From positions 1,004,297 to 1,068,296 of the forward strand of contig JAKSZT010054305.1 in NCBI GenBank assembly GCA_026826555.1: a stretch of DNA of 64,000 nucleotides, given 5' to 3'. Position numbers and translations under genes: made by a program. The notes under the pieces are model-generated. The model saw only the letters and a list, made by a program, of their open reading frames with translations, ran no database searches and was not told where the DNA came from. The DNA is from Tolypeutes matacus (lineage: Eukaryota; Chordata; Mammalia; Cingulata; Chlamyphoridae). Positions within the stretch are counted from its first letter, which is position 1. Every line of letters starts with the position of its first letter. Below are positions 1-10,321 of the stretch, piece by piece.

Positions 1-290
1 GATAATTCCAACCCCAGTTTCAGGGAAAGCACTTTCACATATAGCCAGCCAATCCCACACTGGCATGACCCTGCCCACCTCCTTGCCCACTTCCCACAGA
101 AACCACAATAAAAACACTCTCTCAGCCCCACTTGCTCTCTCTGCCTTTTGACCAACACTGGTGTCTTACCTATGTGTCCCTGCATGGTGTACTGCCCTCT
201 CCCTCAGGAACTGTGACTGAAATAAATCTTTCAAAATCTTCTTATCACTCTCTCTTGATCTGCATTTGACCTTACCATACCTCACACAAG
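1..290 (+). repeat. Possible ERV LTR 3' part (R-U5-like)
   Basis: This stretch has two polyadenylation-type signals (AATAAAAAC near 108 and AATAAATC near 222), C/T-rich blocks between them, and an end at TCACACA. The pattern resembles the R-U5 part of a class I ERV LTR. No second LTR or TSD can be seen because the window starts inside it. It could also be the 3' end of another retroelement. Confidence 0.3.
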
Positions 291-991
291 GTAATATAAA
301 CAAAACTGTTTAAAACCCAGTCAATTTGTCTTTAGAGCAGGAACTCTTAACCGTGCTGTTATAAGCGCTATATCCGGTGTGCCTCCCTCCCACAGCTCCA
401 AGGCAACCACTAGTGGTCAGCGGTGGTTGCTGGAAGACCTAATAGCCAGATCCCATAAAATTAACATTCCAAGTTGAATTCACAACTCTCTCCCCTGTCT
501 TACCATAGAGCTGGATTCATAATTCTCTCATAACATTTGGCACATTGGATTGTGGTCATTACTCAATAATATTTGCCAATTTTTTAGTCACCAAAAAGTA
601 CCCCCAAGGATTGCTCCATAGAAAACAATTAGAAACAGAAAAATAAAACCACACTTCCCAGGTATATACCAGCACTTCTCTCTCTGGGAATCAAGATGGG
701 AGCTATTGTATATGAGGAGTATGTCAAAGAGCTGCTTGCCCTTGTCCACCCTAAAGCAGCCCAGTGCAGTTAGTGGAGAAAAGTAGAAGTTCCTGTGGCC
801 ACTTTTGTCAAGGAAACTATGTGGCATGGCCCAGTGGATGAAGGAACTTTCAAAGTCTGTCTGGGAAGGAGAGGTTAGGGGGAGATTGGAGAAAAGAATA
901 GGAGATAGACATAGTTGTACAAGCAGCTTCTGTCAAAATGGAGGACGTTAAGAGGAGAGCAATGGCGAAAGAGGGATTTTTAGATGTCCAT
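291..991. other. Unclassified stretch, no gene seen
   Basis: I recognise no repeat family, RNA or conserved coding segment here. The short open frames on either strand have no recognisable domain. It may be an eroded ERV or L1 interior. Confidence 0.4.
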
Positions 992-1468
992 TGTTTTAGT
1001 TGCCTTGGCTCCTCAAGCAAATACCATGCAATGGATTGGTTTAAACAATGGGAATTTATTAGCTCACAGTTTTGAGGCTAGGAAAAGTCCAAATCAAGGC
1101 ATTTTCAAGGTGTTGATTTATTCCCAGAGACTGGCATTCTGGGGCTGGCTGCCAGGGATCCTTGGTCCTTGACTCCTCTGTCACATGGCAATGCACATGG
1201 TGGCCTCTCCTGGTCGCTCCCTTCTCTTCCCAGTTCCTTTGACCTTCAGCTTCTTGCTTCCCATGGCTTTCTCTCTGTCTGTCTGAATTTCACTCTGCTT
1301 ATAAAGGACTCCAGTAATAGGATTAAGACCCATCCCAATTAAGTTGGGTCATACCTTAACTGCAGTAACATCATTAAAAGTTCTTACGTACAATGGGTTC
1401 ATGCCCACAAGAATGGATTATATTTAAGAATATGTTTTTCTGAGGTACATAGCTCCCAACCCACCACA
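992..1468 (-). repeat. MaLR-type LTR (3' LTR of a minus-strand element)
   Basis: Read on the minus strand this runs from TGTGGTGGGTTGGG to GCAACTAAAACA. It has the classic MaLR layout: an early AACCCATTGT segment, GGGTCTTAATCC followed by TCCTTTATAAG, a purine-rich middle, and a 3' end with AATAAATTCCCATTGTTT. The termini are TG...CA. MaLR-int-like sequence lies directly next to it at higher coordinates, so this is the 3' LTR. The exact subfamily (MST/THE1-like or a xenarthran MaLR) needs a Repbase comparison. Confidence 0.75.
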
Positions 1469-2165
1469 GTCTGGCCTCTGGATCCCAAAAAGACATTGTC
1501 TTTCTACATGCAAAATACTTTCATCCCATCACAACATCCCAAAAGTCTTATATCATTTCAGTAACAATGCTAAGTACAAAGTCTCATCACAATCCGTTAT
1601 GGGTGTGGTCTGTCCTGGGACACAATTTCCCTGTCTCTGGACCTATGAAACCTAGAGAACAAGTTATTGGCTTCTAATATACAATGGAGGGAGAGGCATA
1701 GGATAAATATTTCCATTCCAATAGGGAGAAATTGGAAGGAAAACAGGGGTTATGGGTCCCAAACAATTCTAAAACCTAGCAGGGCAAACTCCATTAGATT
1801 TCAAGATTCAAGAGTCATCTATGGATTGACATTTCATCCTCTGGGCCTGATGGAGTGGCAGCCCCACCCCTTCAGGCACTTGTGCAGCAGCCATGCTATC
1901 CCTGAACCCTGGGGTGAAGGACCCACCATCTCCAAGCATTGGGTTGGCAGTACTCTCCCTGAACAATGGGGCAGAAAGTCCATCCCCCTCCAAGCACCAG
2001 GGCAGATGACCTACCTCCTCCAAGCACAGGGGCAGGTATGCCCCTTCTATGCACATGGATGGGGCTGTTCTTTTGGCCCAAGGAAATATCTTCAGTCCAG
2101 ATCTTGCCTTCCATGGCTCTGCCCTTGAAGTCATTCTTCCATCTCAAACCTGGATTGGATTAAAG
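1469..2165 (-). repeat. MaLR internal region, 3' part
   Basis: The sequence begins directly after the LTR with GGCCTCTGGATCCC and AAAAGTCTTATATCATTTC. It continues with TACAATGGAGGGAGAGGCAT and GGGAGAAATTGG blocks, the order seen in the non-coding internal 3' part of THE1/MST-int elements. MaLR internal regions carry degenerate gag-derived DNA and no envelope. No intact coding frame remains, and the 5' part and the second LTR are missing. Confidence 0.7.
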
Positions 2166-2169
2166 TGAT

Positions 2170-2485
2170 CTAGGATATTTCTAACCTGACTAGTATTTCT
2201 AACCAGCATTATATTATTTCTAAGATTTTTCATATACAATGTCCAAAATGAAATTTAAAAATAAGCAGGCATAAGAGGAGGAAACTTTTTCAAAACCAAA
2301 ATAAACAATGGACAATAAAAACAGACTTATGGGACATTTAAATAATAAATTGATCAAAGACTTTAAAATAATTATATTTAATATGTTCAAGGAAATAAAA
2401 TATAAATTTGAGAATTTCTTGCAAAAATGATCATGGCCCTTGCAATAAGACCTTTTAGCTCTTTCTTTGTCAAGAGATAAGGTCC
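2170..2485 (+). repeat. Old L1 fragment (5' UTR/ORF1-proximal)
   Basis: The text ACTTTAAAATAATTATATTT followed by ATATGTTCAAGGAAATAAAA is typical of the region just upstream of or early in ORF1 of ancient L1 elements. It is short, AT-rich and has no open frame. The assignment rests on this pattern alone. Confidence 0.4.
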
Positions 2486-2489
2486 GGTT

Positions 2490-2607
2490 CCTCATCTGTT
2501 GTAAATGGGCTGGACTTCTGACTTGCTTTGATCATTAGAATGCAATAAAAATGATATGTCAGTTCTAAGTCTAGGTCTGAAAAAGCTTGCACATTTTTAC
2601 TAGTTCT

Positions 2608-2639
<32 letters not shown>

Positions 2640-3285
2640 CTTACTTTTTTTCTTTTTAATTTATGCCCCCCTCCTCCAGATGGTTCTCTTGTCTGTCTGT
2701 TCATTGTTTGCTCCCCTTCTCCAGGAGGCACCAGGAGCCAAACCAGAGACCTCCCACATGGGACGTGAGTGCCCAACAGCCTGAGCCCCAGCAGATCCCT
2801 GTAGGCTGTGGCATCTGCTGGCTTGCGGCATCTTGCTGGTTTGAGCACATATTTAGGCATCTGCTCATTGTGGCAGTGCGGTGTCTAGCTCATTGCAGCA
2901 GGTGTGGTGTCTGCTCATCTTCTATCGGAGACACTGGGACCTCCCAATTGGTAGGTGGGAGCCCGACTGGTTGAGCTACATTCGCTTCCTGACTACTAGT
3001 TCTCTTGGAAACCTGAACAAGCACAAGATAACCTACTAGAGGTAAGAGATCACATGGAGGAAAAATGAGCCAGCACAACTGAGACAATCCTAGATCAACC
3101 ACTCAGCCAACCTGGTATCTCCAGCTGACCAATAGAGGCAAGAGTGATGCAAGATGAATCAGAAGTGCCCAGGTGGGCCCAGGCCATAGTGCCAATTTCC
3201 AGAATTGTTGGCTAAATAGGTGGTTGTTGTTTTAAACTACTAAGATTTAAGGTGGTTTTTAATGCAGAAAACTACCTGATAAATC
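2490..3285 (+). repeat. MLT1-like LTR, split by a SINE
   Basis: The left half has GACTTGCTTTGATCATTAGAATG and a GTCAGTTCTAAGTCTAGG block. The right half (from about 2995) has AGAGATCACATGGAGG, and ends with TAAATAGGTGGTTGTTG and TTTTAAACTACTAAGATTTA. This is the usual 3' end of MLT1-class MaLR LTRs. The SINE at 2608-2994 interrupts it. It is heavily diverged, as expected for an old placental repeat. Confidence 0.55.
2608..2994 (-). repeat. DAS-like tRNA-related SINE
   Basis: The minus-strand SINE has its A-rich tail at low coordinates (ATTATTATT and ATTTATTTATTT) and a tRNA-like head ending at GAAGCG near 2991. The TSD ACTAGTTCT flanks it (2599-2607 and 2995-3003), so its insertion into the MLT1-like LTR is clear. 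Its two tRNA-like modules suggest a dimeric form. Confidence 0.88.
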
Positions 3286-4560
3286 AGGAAAAAATTTTTG
3301 AAGAACTAAATGGAAATTCTAAAAATAAAATATAAAATAACTGAAAAAAAAAAAGAACTCATTTGAGGAGTCTAAAAGGTATTTAGACACCACTGAAAAG
3401 AGAATGAGGAAACTGAAAAATAAATCAAAATAAAATATTCAGAGTGAAGTACAAAAAACTAAAGAAGGTAAATATAAAAGAAAAAGTGTAAGAGACATCT
3501 GAGATATCATGAAAAAATCTAACCTAAGTGTAATTGAAGTCCCAGGAGAGGAAAAACAAAAGGAGCAAAAGAGATAATGGATGAAAATTTTCTAAAACCT
3601 AAGAAAGATTTGCAAAACATACTACAAGCCCCAAGCAAGGTTAAAACCAATAGCAACCACAACAAAATCTAACATCAAAAAAATTACTGAAAACCAAAAC
3701 AGCCAGAGGAGAAAAAATTAAACCCCTTTCATGAAAAAAAAACCTTACAGGTGACATTTCAACATAAATGATAAGAACCAGAAGACAATGAAATATCTTC
3801 AAAATGCTGGAAGAAAATAACTGCCAGTCTCGAATTTTATACCAGTGAAAAGATACTTCAAAAATGACGGTGAAATAGAGACATTTTCAGAAAAGCAAAA
3901 ATTGAGAGAATTTGTCACCAGTAGATGTGCACTAAAGAAAATACTTCTTTCTTCAGATAAAAGGAAAATGGCTCAAAATGGAAACTCAGAGACAAGAAGA
4001 AATGAAGAACAGTAGAAACAGTAAATAAGTAGGCAAATCTAAATAATTATGTTTTGATTGCATAATGACAATAATAATGTTTTTCAGAGTTAATATATAG
4101 AGAGAATTAAAATACAAACAATAATTACCATGTAATTCAGAAATGGGGAAATGGAGTTAAATTTCCTTGTCCAAGAAGTGATAAAAGTACTACTTTATAT
4201 TCAATAAGCCAAGAATGCATGCTCTAACCCAGGGGTTCTTAACCTTTTTTGTTCCATGGACCCCTTTGCCAGTCAGGTGAAAACCACGAACCGCTTCTCA
4301 GAATATAGCAGCAGATAGTTTTTTGATACTCAACAACAGCATGTCTTTAAATTAAGTTTTAAATTATTCAAAATTAATTCAAGCTCAAAGTCCCCCTGAA
4401 ATCTTTCCATCAGCCCTAGGGGCCCATGGACCCCTGGTTAAGACCCCTACTCTAACCCTTAAAGTAATTGCTAGAAGAAAATATGAGAAAGCTAATACAG
4501 AATCCAAAGAAGGAATGAAGAAATAAATATACCCAAACCAAAAGAAAGAAAGAAATAATT
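3286..4560 (+). repeat. Old L1, ORF1 region
   Basis: The stretch runs through patterns found in L1 ORF1. These include AAGTCCCAGGAGAGG (the PGEE-type motif) near 3540, GAAAATTTTCTAAAACCTAAG, a CAGAAGACAATGAAAT block, and AAACTTCAAAAATGAC-type sequence. The frame is destroyed by many stops. It appears to continue at 5983 after later insertions (hAT at 4230, composite element at 4579, SINE at 5482). Confidence 0.7.
4230..4449. mobile_element. hAT-type non-autonomous DNA transposon
   Basis: The ends are inverted repeats: CAGGGGTTCTTAACC at the left and, read in reverse complement, TAGGGGTCTTAACC at the right. A perfect 8-bp TSD, CTCTAACC, lies at 4222-4229 and 4450-4457. Eight-base duplications and CAGGGG termini are hallmarks of the hAT (Charlie-like) superfamily. 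At 220 bp it cannot encode a transposase. It is inserted in the old L1. I do not assign a MER family name. Confidence 0.85.
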
Positions 4561-4578
4561 AAAAAGGAATATAAAGAG

Positions 4579-5470
4579 TGCGAATATTCTTGCTGTCCTG
4601 ATTTTGTGATAATCAAGGTAGGCTAAACATTCACTATATTAGAAACCATGCATGTGTCCCAGACCTAGTTTTTCCCCCTAGGTCTGGTTTTTGGAATGCT
4701 GGTGATAAACTAAGCCTGATTTATTATATGACCATCCTGTATGGGAAAAAACTGTAATTTTGGGTATCTTTGGTCAACCTTAAGAGATAGAGCAAGTGGA
4801 TGGATGTGGCTCGGGTGGTTGGGGGTCCATCTCCCATATGGAGGGACCTGGATTCAATCCCTGAGACCTCCTGCTAAAAATTTTTTAAAAAGAAAAATAT
4901 AGAAGTCACATGGGCCACCAGGCCCCACGCATGGGTGCGCCACCAGGACCCACAAGCCATGCAGCAAGATGATGACATAACAGGAGAGTGGCACAAGGGA
5001 GAGCCAAGACAAGACACACCAAAAAAACAGGAACTAAGGTGGCACAGGTGGTAGGATGCCTCTCTCCCATATCGGAGTTTCCAAGGATTGAATCCCAGTG
5101 AAGACAGGAGGAGAAGGATGAGAAGAGATGGCAGGAAACAGACACAGAGTAGCCCAGCGAATGGACACAGAAACAGCAAAAATGGGGGGAGGGGGGGTAA
5201 AAATGGATAAAAGTAAATAAATAAATCCTTTAGAAAAATGTATAAGGGAGGAAGATACGGACTATAGTTGGTAGTAATACTTTGCCGATGCTCTTTCATG
5301 ATTTGTAACAAATGTTTCACAACAATGCAGGGTGATTGGAGGGGGGTGATGTGTGGAAGCCCTGTATGATGTTATACATGTTTGTTTTGTAAGTTCACGA
5401 TGTTTACTGAACACTTATGGTTTATTTATATTCATGTATGAATGATATACTTCAATAAATTTTTTAAAAA
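4579..5470 (+). mobile_element. Composite retroposon copy 1 (5' module + SINE + L1 3' end)
   Basis: Three modules lie in a row. They are a ~215 bp 5' segment with no match elsewhere in the window, a DAS-like SINE with an internal second tRNA-like unit (about 4800-5225), and a terminus matching the L1 3' ends at 60003 and 61850 (ACGGACTATAGTTGGTAGTA to CTTCAATAAA). The unit is flanked by near-perfect TSDs (AAAAAGGAATATAAAGAG at 4561-4578; AAAAAAGGAATATAGAG from 5466), so it inserted as one piece. A second copy lies at 49851-50733 and starts at the same base. Confidence 0.85.
4800..5225 (+). repeat. DAS-like SINE inside composite copy 1
   Basis: The head is GGATGTGGCTCGGGTGGTTG with a B box GATTCAATCCC. 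It is followed by the GAAGTCACATGGGCC linker, a second tRNA-like unit (GGTGGCACAGGTGGTAGG ... GGATTGAATCCC) and the AAATAAATAAATCC tail. The same layout occurs as free-standing SINEs at 17779 and 31805, so the composite captured a normal SINE. Confidence 0.85.
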
Positions 5471-5481
5471 AGGAATATAGA

Positions 5482-5970
5482 GGGAAGCAGATGTGGCTCA
5501 AACAATTGAGCTCCCACCTACCACGTGGGAGGTCCATGGTTTGGTTACCAGTACCTCCTAAAGAAGACTGCAAGCTTGCATGATGGGCAGGTGCGGCAAG
5601 CTGACACAACAAGATGACACAAGAGACACAAGAAGAAAAACATAATGAGAGACACAACAAAGCAGGGAGCAGAGGTTCCCGGTGCCTCCTAAAGAAGACA
5701 AGCAAGACAGCAAGCTGATGTGACAGGCAGGCACGGCAAGCTGATGCAACAAGATGGCACAACAAGAGACCCAAGAAGAAAAAACATAATGAGAGACATA
5801 ACAAAGCAGGGAACGGAGGTGGCTCAAGCAATTAGGCACCTCCCTCCCACATCGGAGGTCCCAGGTTCAGTTCCCGGTGCCTCCTAAAGAAACAAGGAAG
5901 ACAACAGACACAGCAAGTGCAAACAATGAGGGGGTGGGGAAAAATAAATAAATAAAATAAATCTTTTTTA
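5482..5970 (+). repeat. DAS-like SINE with internal duplication
   Basis: The head is GGGAAGCAGATGTGGCTCAA. The body contains the CCTCCTAAAGAAGAC ... AACAAAGCAGGGA segment twice in a row (about 5551-5675 and 5677-5820) before the usual second tRNA-like unit and the AAATAAATCTTTT tail. The copy is therefore longer than its relatives. It is flanked by the same GGAATATAGA target that flanks the composite element. Confidence 0.88.
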
Positions 5971-5982
5971 AAAAAAAGGAAT

Positions 5983-8250
5983 ATAGAAAAATTAGGATAT
6001 GTAGAAATTAATTAGTATGATGGTAAATTTGAACTCCAAAATATGTAGGTAATTACATTAAATATAAACAGACAATACCTAAATAAAAGGCAAAGATTAT
6101 CTGACTGGATAAAAAAAAAATAAAGCCAACCCTATGCTGTTTACATGCTGTATTTAAACACTTAAAAAGTGGAAAAGCTATTCCATGAAACACTAACTAT
6201 AAGAAAGTTACTATCTCAATATTAATATTGGACTCTGATACTCTAATATTTAAAGTCTATTTTATACTTTAAGGCAAAATGCATTTTTAAAAAAAGATAA
6301 AGAAATACAATTCATAAAAATGCAAGGTCCAATTTATCAGGAAGATATAAAATAAATTTGTTTGAACAACTGAAATTTTGTTTTAGCCTTAAACATATGA
6401 AGCAAATATTAACATGGGTAAAATGAGAAATATTTTTTAAAATCCACAATCATAGTGGGACATTTTAATATATACTCTCAATAACTCATAGAAAAAGTAA
6501 ATAAGAAAATTCTCAAGGATATAGAAGATTTGAAAACATAGTCAATTAACAAACTCTAGATTATCTAATTAGGATACTGCACCCATTAATGTCAATATTC
6601 ACATTCTTTTCAAGTGTACATGAACATTTATAAAAATTGTTCATTTTCTGGGCCATAAAACAAGTTTAAAGCTAGAAATCAACATAAAGAAAAAAAAAAT
6701 ATATATATATATATATACACAAACACACACACATCCCCATTTTTTTAAAACCAAGAATTAAAGTTCTCAATAACTTTAAGGTCAAAGAAGAAATCAGAAA
6801 CCACAATGGAAGTTTGAAAATATTTGAGCTAAAAATAATGAAGATACAAGAGTGAATGTGGCTCAAGAAGTTGAGCACCTACTTCCCACATGGGAGGTCC
6901 CAGGTTAGGTCCCCAGTGCCTCCTAAAAAACAAAAAACAAAAAAAAAAAAGGAAATAAACAAACAACAATCAAACAAATGAAAAAACAAACTCAGGGGAT
7001 ATGATGTGGCTCAGTGCTTGAGCACCAGCTTCCCACATACAAGATCCTGGGTTCAATCCCTGGCCCCATTACCTCAAAATACACACACACACACATATAT
7101 ATAATGAAGATACTATATATCAAAACCCATGGGATACAGCCGAGGGAGGCAATGATTAAAAGGAAAATTACATTCTTAAATGCATATGTTATAAAATAAG
7201 AAGACTGAAAGTTAAAGATCTAAGCATCTCAAGAACTCACAAAAAGAACAAAAAATTAACTTAAAGAAAGAGAAAGGACACAGGTAAAGAGGAAATAGAA
7301 AACAACTATACATATAGAAACACTTTTTTTAAAAAAAGAATCTGTTGGAAATATGGAAAAAAAAGAAGTATTTACTGAAAACTCCTCAAATGTGATGAAA
7401 AATTTTAATCTACACATCCAAATCTCAACAAACCCAAGTAGAATAAATATAAAAAGATACACACCTAGACAAAACATAGTCAAATAGTGAAAGTCAAAGA
7501 AAAAGAGACAATTTATAAAAAAACAAGGTAATGAATTCCTCACATAGAGGGAAGCATAAATAAGGGTAATTGCTGGATGCCATAAGGAAGTGGGCTGGCA
7601 TATTCAAAGTTCTGAAAGAACTTTGGCCAAGAATTGTATATCCAGCAAAACTATCCTTCAATAAGGAAAGTGAAATAAAGACAATTCCAGATTAAAAAAG
7701 AAGAAAACAACTATACAATAGAGTAGATAAAGAAAGCCACTTTTTACTTTATTAAAAGATCAAAATGCATAGATAGATCAATTGAAGGAAATGTTAAAGG
7801 GCACAAATAATCAATATTAAAATTTTAAGGTGTCATTATATAGTCTACATATGTTAATGAGATCTTAAGAGTTACAAACAGCTTTATGTCAACAAAATTT
7901 AAAAGTTTAAGTGAAATAGAAAATGTTTTATTTTAAATTAAATTTAATCTATGCTGAAACCTCAAAAAGTTAACTTCAGACCCAGCTGAATTCACTGGTT
8001 AATTCTACCAAATATTTAAAAAGAAATAACTCTGATCTTACACAAACTCTTTTGGAGATAGAATTTAAAAAAAACACCTCCAAACTTGTTTCATGAGATT
8101 GACATAACCTTGACACAAAAACCTGTAAGTACAATATAAAAGAAAAATTACAGGCTGCTCTCAATCATGAACATGGGTGCAAAAACTCTAAACAAAATAC
8201 TAGCAAACCAAATCTGCCAAATACATAAAGAAACAAGAAAGTATGGCCCA
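5983..8250 (+). repeat. Old L1, ORF2/ORF1 fragments
   Basis: This probably continues the L1 begun at 3286. AT-rich ORF2-like text runs from about 6000 to 7540. A stretch matching ORF1 C-terminal patterns follows (CCAAGAATTGTATATCCAGC near 7629). An RT-domain-like stretch comes next (GACATAACCTTGACAC near 8100, then AATACTAGCAAACCAAATC). The order suggests more than one copy or a rearrangement. No open frame survives. Confidence 0.6.
6850..7100 (+). repeat. Dimeric tRNA-like SINE
   Basis: Two tRNA-like heads (near 6856 and 7006) are joined by an A-rich linker. The second has the box GGGTTCAATCCC. The TSD AATGAAGATAC lies on both sides (6838 and 7103). A short ACACACACAC tract sits in the tail. 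Confidence 0.85.
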
Positions 8251-8463
8251 TTCACAGGGAGAAAAAAATGAACAAAAACTGCTCCTGAGGAAGCACAGAC
8301 ATTGGACTTACTAGGTAAAGGCTTCAAATCAACTGACTTAAATATGCTCAAAAAGCTGAAGGAAAACTATAGGCAGATAACTAAAGGAAACCAGAAACCT
8401 ATTTGTCTCAGTAAATAGATGATATCAATAGAGAGATAGAAATTATAAAAAGAAGCCAAATAG

Positions 8464-8550
8464 GAGAGCATGTGTAGCCCAGTAGTTGAGCACCTACTTC
8501 CCATGTACAAGGTCCTGGGTTCAATCCCCAGTACCTCCTTAGATAAAAAA
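8464..8550 (+). repeat. tRNA-like monomer SINE
   Basis: The unit runs from GAGAGCATGTGTAGCCC through GGGTTCAATCCCCAG and a CTCCTT end into an A-rich tail. It is a single tRNA-like unit of the type seen as the first half of dimers at 8913 and 25121. Confidence 0.75.
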
Positions 8551-8912
8551 ATTAAAAAAAAACTAATAGAAATTCTGCAATTGAAAAGTATAATAAATGA
8601 AATGAAAAAAAAAATCAGCAGAAGAATCAGTGAACTTGAAGATAGTTTGATTGAAATTATCCAAACTGAGAAGAAAAAAGAAGGAAGAAAAATGAACAAA
8701 GCCTAAGAGACATGTGGGACACCACTGAGCATACTAGCAAATATATAATGGGTTTCCCAGAAGGAGAGAAAAGAGAGAAAGGATCAGATAGAATATTTGA
8801 AGAACTAATAGCCACACACTTCCTAAATTTGATTAAAGCCAAGAAGCACAATGAACTCCAAATAGATCCACACCAAGATATATTGTAATCAAATTGTCAA
8901 AAGACAAAGAGA

Positions 8913-9096
8913 GGGGAGCAGATGTAGCTTAAGTGGTTGAGTGCCTGCTTCACATGTATAAGGTCTTGGGTTTGATCCCTGGTACCTCCTAAAAACAAAA
9001 CAAACAAAAAATCAACTCAGGGGACCCAGTGTAGCTCTGTGATTGAGTGCCAGCTTCCCACATATGAGGTCCAAGTTTAAATCCCCAGCCCCAGTA

Positions 9097-9130
<34 letters not shown>
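8913..9130 (+). repeat. Dimeric tRNA-like SINE
   Basis: Two tRNA-like units are joined by an ACAAACAAAAAATCAACTCA linker, with a long poly(A) of about 30 bases at the end. Flanks AGACAAAGAGA and AGGCAAAGGGA look like a slightly diverged TSD. It is inserted in L1 ORF1. Confidence 0.85.
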
Positions 9131-9134
<4 letters not shown>

Positions 9135-9622
9135 AAGGGAGAATCTTGAAAGGAGCAAGAGAAAGGTGATTTGTCACATACAAATGATCCTCTGTAAGAT
9201 TAGCAGCCAATTTCTTATCAGAAACCATAGAGGCCAGAAGACAGTGGGATGACATTTAAAGTGATGAAAGAAAAAAACCTGGCAAGCAAAAATTCTGTAT
9301 CTGACAAAACTATCCTTCAAAAATGGAAAACAAATGAAGACATCCTCAAATAAACAAAAGCTGAGAGAATTTGCCAATAGTAGACATGCCTTACAAGAAA
9401 TGCTAAAGGAAATCCTTTAGGCTGAAATAAAAGAAACTAGACAGAAAGTCAAAGCCGTATGAAAGAATAAAGAACATTGGTACAGGTAACATATAGACAT
9501 ATAGAAAACAAATTGCCAAATAGCTGAAGACCTCCCTTACCAGTGAAAACTTTAAATGTAAGTAAGCTACACTATCCAATTAAAAGCAGATATTGGAAGA
9601 ATGGATTTTTAAAAATGATCCA

Positions 9623-10027
9623 AGGAAGCGGACGTGGCTCTGGCATTTGGGTGCCCGCCTACCACATGGGAGGTCCTGGGTTTGGTTCCTGGTGCCTCCT
9701 AGAGAAGACAAGCAAGATAGCAAGCTGACGGACAGGCTGGTGCGGCGAGATGACACAACAAGATGATGCCACAAGGAGACACAAAGAGGGAACACAATGA
9801 GAGACACAACAAAGCAGGGAGTGGAGGTGGCTCGAGTGATTGAGTGCCTCACTCCCACATGGGAGGTCCCACATTCGGTTCCCGGTACCTCCTAAAGAGA
9901 AGATGAGCAGACACAGAAAGCGCACAATTAATGGACACCTAGAGCAGACAGGGAGCATAAGCAATGTCGGGGGGGGCCCCCCCGAAAAAATAATTAAAAA
10001 AAAATTTAAAAAAAAAAAAAAAAAAAA
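9623..10027 (+). repeat. DAS-like SINE with G/C palindrome in its tail
   Basis: The head is GGAAGCGGACGTGGCTC with box GGGTTTGGTTCC. The second unit is GGAGGTGGCTCGAGTGATTG with CGGTTCCCGGTACCTCC. Flanks AAAATGATCCAA and AAAAAGATCTGA are the TSD, and the L1 target text is restored when the SINE is removed. The tail carries an unusual G8C7 palindrome at about 9969-9984. Confidence 0.88.
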
Positions 10028-10083
10028 GATCTGACTATATATCATCTACAAGAGACTCACTTTAGATCCAAAGACACACGGGT

Positions 10084-10243
10084 TGAAAGTGGAAGGATCC
10101 TTGAGGGAGGAGGCTGCGATTTGTTGGGTTTTGAGTCCCCAACACAATGCCCTGACGAAAGCAGATTTTCAGGAAATGTTTCTTAAATAAATGGGTAAAT
10201 GAATGATGGAATGAAAAAAAAAAAAAAAGAAAGTGGAAGGATT
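10084..10243 (+). pseudogene. Tiny 3'-UTR-derived retrocopy with poly(A)
   Basis: About 130 bp lies between two copies of GAAAGTGGAAGGAT (10084-10097 and 10230-10243). The insert ends with AATAAATGGG, AATGAATGATGG and about 15 A. This is the signature of a short, 5'-truncated copy of an mRNA 3' end moved by L1. It has no SINE head. The parent gene is unknown to me. The L1 text continues directly on both sides. Confidence 0.7.
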
Positions 10244-10321
10244 ATAAATAGTAACCAAAAGAGAGCTGAGGTGACTATACTAATATCAGACCAAAAAAGA
10301 CTTTTTAAGTTAAAAATCGCT

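Noticed and set aside
4561..5995. Repeated AT-rich units considered as a CRISPR-like or satellite array
   Set aside because: The repeated 15-18 bp units are TSDs separated by identifiable retroposons of different types.
9102..9130. Poly(A)/poly(T) runs as possible terminators or regulatory sites
   Set aside because: These are SINE tails. Pol III-type T-runs on the other strand have no attached gene.
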